A stretch of DNA of 64,000 bases from CAIYRG01 sp964494505. Its GTDB lineage: Bacteria > Pseudomonadota > Alphaproteobacteria > Micropepsales > Micropepsaceae. Below are positions 60,664 through 64,000 of the stretch, one piece after another. The notes under the pieces are model-generated. The model saw only the letters and a list, made by a program, of their open reading frames with translations. It did not search any database and had not been told where the DNA came from. The DNA is taken from positions 1-64,000 of the forward strand of contig CAZBRO010000001.1 in NCBI GenBank assembly GCA_964494505.1, given 5' to 3'. Positions within the stretch are counted from its first letter, which is position 1, and the number at the start of each line of letters is the position of its first letter. Made by a program: the position numbers and the translations under genes.

Positions 60664-61033
60664 GATCCGACGGCGTTGCGGCACAGGCGATCGAGGCGCA
60701 GCCGGTCTTCGGCCAGATCAGGCCATCACGAGGCCAGGTGCGTCCGTGCTTGAACAGCATCCTCGGGAGAAGAAGTGGCGGATGTCGGTTGTCCCGCACA
60801 AGATGTCGGCGAGTTCAGGCGTAGAGAAAGAAGCAATGGCGTAGGAAAAGGCGGGATCGTTTGCCGCGCAAATGCCGCACCGAGACACTCCGCCCGATGG
60901 ATCGTGGGCCGCTAGAGATCGCTCCCACGCTGGTGAAGCGCGCCCCGACATGGGCCGCATGCTCGGTGACTTGAGCACGCGATCCTTCAGCGCGCGATCG
61001 TCAAAGCAACCTCTTCGACGATGAGGACGATGC

Positions 61034-61516
61034 TCATCCCTCGCGCGTTGCAGCCGTCAGAAGCGGCTGAGGCTCATTCTGCGACGCTCCGCCGGGCCGC
61101 AACGGGAGGGGCTCAGCGAAGACGGTCATTCGCGTCCAGGCCGTGCCGCCGATGAAGATGGCGCCCGTCCACGCGAACACCTCGCGCCAGAGTAGCGACG
61201 GCACACCGATCTGCGATAGGTCAAGGACCGCATGATAGCCGGCGATTGCCGCCGGAACCGCGAAGGCGGCCGCGATGGCGGCGCGCAGAGGCAGCGGGCG
61301 AGCGACTGCGAAGGCGATCTGCCCGACGCCGAGGGTGAGAGCGCCGGCGACAATGCCGACAAGCAACGCACCGATGACGCCGGCGCCGCCATGAAATGCT
61401 GCCATCCCGGCCGTCAGTCCGACAAAGAACGGCAAGGCGTAGACGGCGAGCGTGAAGATCAGCCAGCAGAATAAGCCGATCCCGAATATGCTGAGGATGA
61501 GTCCGATGACAAGCAT
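61034..61516 (-). CDS. Polytopic membrane protein, hypothetical
   Basis: The 160-residue protein has about five hydrophobic helices, starting M-L-V-I-G-L-I-L-S-I-F-G-I-G-L-F-C-W, with a Gly-rich turn (F-H-G-G-A-G-V-I-G) and a polar C-terminal tail. GGAGG lies 8 bases before ATG 61516; the frame is open to 61570. No named family. It sits between the DUF736 and DUF2493 genes, where such elements often carry small accessory membrane proteins. Confidence 0.65.
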   Translation of the reverse strand: MLVIGLILSIFGIGLFCWLIFTLAVYALPFFVGLTAGMAAFHGGAGVIGALLVGIVAGALTLGVGQIAFAVARPLPLRAAIAAAFAVPAAIAGYHAVLDLSQIGVPSLLWREVFAWTGAIFIGGTAWTRMTVFAEPLPLRPGGASQNEPQPLLTAATREG

Positions 61517-61733
61517 GGTGGCAGCCTCCGTGACAAAAGTTGCGACGGTCGCGCCTTCCACCACCACCACGGCGCAATCAGAAGTATAGCCAAAAGCCGG
61601 CGGCGATGGGAGTGGAATCCATCCTCGTTGCGTGCCAGGGCGACTGCGGAAATCTCGGCGCTATCGTCGTTGGATGACAGGCGCAACATCATGACGATGG
61701 GCCGGCGTACAGGTGATGGAATGTAGGCGGCGC

Positions 61734-62672
61734 TTACGCGCCGCCCTCGCCGAACTTCCACACCGGGATGCCGAACTTCTTCGCCTTGTCGGCGAGGTTG
61801 CCCTGGATGCCGGTGCCGGGGAACACCATGACGCCGATCGGCAGCACCTCCAGCATCGCGTCGTTGCGCTTGAACGGTGCGGCCTTGGCGTGCTTCGTCC
61901 AGTCGGGTTTGAACGCGACTTGCGGCACCTTGCGGTTGGTTGCCCATTTGGCGGCGATCAGTTCGGCGCCCTTCGGCGAGCCGCCGTGCAGCAGCACCAT
62001 GTCGGGATGCTTCGCGTGGACCTTGTCGAGCCGGTCCCAGATCAGCCGATGGTCGTTGAAGTCGAGCCCACCGGTGAAAGCGATCTTCGGTCCTGCCGGC
62101 AGCAACACCTCGGTCTCCGCGCGACGCTTGGCGGCGAGGAAATCGCGACTGTCGATCATTGCCGAAGTCAGCGTGCGGTGGTTGACCACCGATCCGGAGC
62201 GGGGACGCCAGGGGGAGCCGGTGTGGACCTCGAAGCGCTCGGCGGCCTGGTCGCGGAAGAGCTCCAGGCTGTTGCGGCGTTCGATTAGCGTGATGCCCTC
62301 GGCGGTAAGACGCTCGAGTTCGACCGAGCGCACCTCCGAGCCGTTCTGCTCCCGCTGCCTCCTCTGCTGCGCCTGCTCGTTGTCGTCGAGCTCGCGTTCG
62401 ATGCGACCGGTGGCGCGGTGGAACACGTTGACGGTCGACCACAGCAGGTCCTCGAGGTCGGGTTCGAGCCGCGTGTCGTTCAGTGTCGAGACCAGGGCGT
62501 CGAAAATGTCGGCGACGGCGCCCGCGACAGCATCGCCTTCCGGAAGTGGCCTCGGATCGGGCTCGTCGTGGAAGGGACGATAGCCATAGAGCTGAAGTTC
62601 GTTGAGGACGTGATCGGTCGGGGAGGAGGTGTGCGGCGGTTCGAATTCGGTGTCGTCGTGGTCGGTCGTCAT
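61734..62672 (-). CDS. DUF2493 (SLOG-type) protein
   Basis: This 312-residue protein has an acidic N-terminal region, a helical middle (L-E-R-L-T-A-E-G-I-T-L-I-E-R-R-N) and a C-terminal DUF2493 domain with I-A-F-T-G-G-L-D-F-N-D-H, L-L-H-G-G-S-P-K-G-A-E and V-F-P-G-T-G-I-Q-G-N-L. SLOG-fold proteins bind nucleotide-like ligands; the role on ICEs is unknown. AAAGGA lies 7 bases before ATG 62672. The frame is open upstream through the structured leader. Confidence 0.85.
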   Translation of the reverse strand: MTTDHDDTEFEPPHTSSPTDHVLNELQLYGYRPFHDEPDPRPLPEGDAVAGAVADIFDALVSTLNDTRLEPDLEDLLWSTVNVFHRATGRIERELDDNEQAQQRRQREQNGSEVRSVELERLTAEGITLIERRNSLELFRDQAAERFEVHTGSPWRPRSGSVVNHRTLTSAMIDSRDFLAAKRRAETEVLLPAGPKIAFTGGLDFNDHRLIWDRLDKVHAKHPDMVLLHGGSPKGAELIAAKWATNRKVPQVAFKPDWTKHAKAAPFKRNDAMLEVLPIGVMVFPGTGIQGNLADKAKKFGIPVWKFGEGGA

Positions 62673-62768
62673 GGTGAGGTCCTTTGCCGGATCGACCGCG
62701 CCCATCGCGGCCTTCGTGGCGATCACCAGACGGCGGGCGGAACGGGCCAGAACCCGGAGCGCAGCGCA

Positions 62769-62856
62769 GGGCCGGAGCGCCAGCGGAGGATGGCGAAGCC
62801 CGGCTATTTTGTTTCGCGCTGCAAAGGCCCGCAGGGCCGGCGGAAAATAGCCGGGC
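62769..62856 (-). promoter_or_regulatory. Structured leader element, copy B (three stems)
   Basis: The box GGGCCGGAGCGC-C-AGCGGAGGATG (62769-62792) has one extra base compared with copy A. An outer stem of 13 perfect pairs follows (62798-62810 with 62844-62856; GCCCGGCTATTTT and its complement). Its loop includes GGCCC-GCA-GGGCC (62826-62838) and TTTCGCGCTGCAAA. It lies 97 bases upstream of the DUF2493 start. The upstream half of the leader (CGCGGCC..GTGGCGATC) also matches copy A. Confidence 0.6.
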
Positions 62857-62978
62857 GCAGCCATTGCCGGGCCGGACCGCTTGCCGTCCGATCGCCCTCT
62901 AGAAGGCCAAGGGCGCGACTCTGTCCGGCGGGGTGGTCCTCGCCTGACCGGCCATGGAGATGCGCGAACCGCCGACGC

Positions 62979-64000
62979 TCATCCCGTCTCGGCGGCCGCC
63001 CACAACATAAAGCGGATGACGTCCTGCGGTGCGAGCTGGGTGCGCAGGGCTGCCCGGAGTTCGTCGATCCCGAATGTGCGCAGATCCTCGTTGAAGTCGC
63101 CGAGCCTGGGGGACCATGCAATCGTCTCGATGCCGGCCGCCTCTGCACGTTCGGTCAGAGCCGTCACGGCCGCGTCACCGGCCGCATCGTCGTCTCGCGC
63201 GATATAGAGACGGTGCAACGTCGGCGGGAGCAGCATGGCGGCGAGGTGGTTGGCGGAAAGCGCCGCGGCCATCGGCAAGGTCGGCAGCACGCATCGTAGT
63301 GACAGCATGGTCTCGATGCCTTCGCCGGCGGCGAGCACGTCGTTTGCCACACCAAAGCGGACCGCGTTGCCGAGAAGGTCGCCCATCGCGCGTCGCGGCG
63401 TGTCGATCGGCGCCTTGCCACGGCCTGACGGATCGAGCCAGGTCCGGTGTGCGCCGGTCATCCGGCCGTCGAGATCGGTGACGCGGGCGATCATCGCGGG
63501 CCAGGTCTCGGTCGGCGCGTCCTCGTCCGGGCGATAGTAGCAGCGCCGGTGAAAGCGCAGCGCGCCGTCTTCGTGCAAAGCCGTAATACCGCGATGGCGC
63601 AAATACGTTTCCACGAGAGTCCGTGCGATCGGCTGTGACATGGCGAACAGCCGCCGCGCCGCTTCCGGCGATCCTGTCTGCGCTGGCAGACGTGCGGTTT
63701 TTGGCGCTGGCTCCGGGTCCGAGCGGGGCAAGCTTAGGAAGCGTCGCGCCTCGTCGGCGACATCGTGGAAATCAAGAAGGCCACAGCTTTCACGGATGAT
63801 GTCGAGCAGATCGCCGTGCTCGCCGGTGGCGGCGTCGGTCCATTTGCCGGCCGATCCCTTCGGCGATTCCTTCAGCCGCACGAACATGGAACGGCCTGGC
63901 GTATTGCGCGCGTCGCCGACCAGCCAATAGCGGCCCTCGCGCCGGCCATTGAAGAGATAGTGCCGGCATACCGCTTCGGCCTCGCGCGCGAGGCGGTGCG
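62979..64000 (-). CDS. Toprim-domain primase-like protein (5' end outside window)
   Basis: The frame continues past the internal ATG at 63887 to the window edge (R-E-A-E-A-V-C-R-H-Y-L-F-N-G-R-R-E-G-R-Y-W-L), so the gene starts beyond 64000. It contains a region like DUF7146 (R-C-Y-Y-R-P-D-E-D) and a Toprim fold (A-A-G-E-G-I-E-T-M-L-S; Y-I-A-R-D-D-D-A-A-G). Such proteins are element-encoded primases. About 340 residues are visible. GC-rich, like the rest of the ICE. Confidence 0.85.
   Translation of the reverse strand, partial: HRLAREAEAVCRHYLFNGRREGRYWLVGDARNTPGRSMFVRLKESPKGSAGKWTDAATGEHGDLLDIIRESCGLLDFHDVADEARRFLSLPRSDPEPAPKTARLPAQTGSPEAARRLFAMSQPIARTLVETYLRHRGITALHEDGALRFHRRCYYRPDEDAPTETWPAMIARVTDLDGRMTGAHRTWLDPSGRGKAPIDTPRRAMGDLLGNAVRFGVANDVLAAGEGIETMLSLRCVLPTLPMAAALSANHLAAMLLPPTLHRLYIARDDDAAGDAAVTALTERAEAAGIETIAWSPRLGDFNEDLRTFGIDELRAALRTQLAPQDVIRFMLWAAAETG

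Overview
The window is GC-rich and looks like the chromosome of an alphaproteobacterium. The evidence is the gene neighbourhood ppx/gppA - rlmE - guaB - rsmB - guaA, several families common in that class (DUF3309, DUF883, SYLF, PRC-barrel, DUF6894, DUF1194), Fnr/FixK-type boxes and one EcfG-type promoter. I cannot name a genus.

Bases 1-12,100 are an envelope and stress region. A filamentous-haemagglutinin-like exported protein is followed immediately by an L,D-transpeptidase, then a transglutaminase-like protease. Next comes a run of very small membrane or periplasmic proteins (DUF3185, SYLF/YSC84, two inverted DUF3309 copies, DUF883), two divergent Crp/Fnr-family genes (one frameshifted), DUF6894 proteins and a LuxR-type regulator. 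Several short remnants here show active decay. Bases 12,100-20,300 carry a large modular RTX metalloprotease-like exoprotein, a WG-repeat lipoprotein, a small periplasmic protein and an amidohydrolase. Bases 20,380-31,466 hold mostly housekeeping genes: a DUF1194 protein, ppx/gppA, rlmE, a PRC-barrel stress protein, guaB, proline-rich and RcnB-like envelope proteins, rsmB, a TPR protein and guaA.

From the 3' end of guaA to the right edge lies the left part of an integrative and conjugative element (ICE). A tyrosine integrase points away from guaA and overlaps an AlpA-like regulator. Cargo follows: two SRPBCC paralogues, a TetR regulator, a membrane protein and a LysR regulator. Then come the complete Trb mating-pair apparatus (trbB-C-D-E-J-K-L-F-G-I plus a DUF2274 gene, all on the minus strand), a second cargo pair (quinone oxidoreductase and divergent LysR), and the DNA-processing and maintenance genes: a CopG-like protein, TraG coupling protein, relaxase, lytic transglycosylase, TraF peptidase, DUF2840, RHH protein, ParA, RepA, HTH, DUF2285 proteins, XRE, DUF736, DUF2493 and a Toprim protein cut by the window edge. 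The presence of repA, parA and an RHH partner suggests the element can replicate or partition after excision. The right attachment site is not in the window.

The most interesting non-coding signals are: a structured leader duplicated in front of the DUF736 and DUF2493 genes with the same three-stem layout but different stem sequence; two copies of a 26-bp operator tying the TetR gene to both SRPBCC genes; clustered TGACGGT repeats in front of the integrase; iteron-like repeats with DnaA-like boxes inside the 3' end of repA; and Fnr-type and EcfG-type promoter motifs in the chromosomal stress region.
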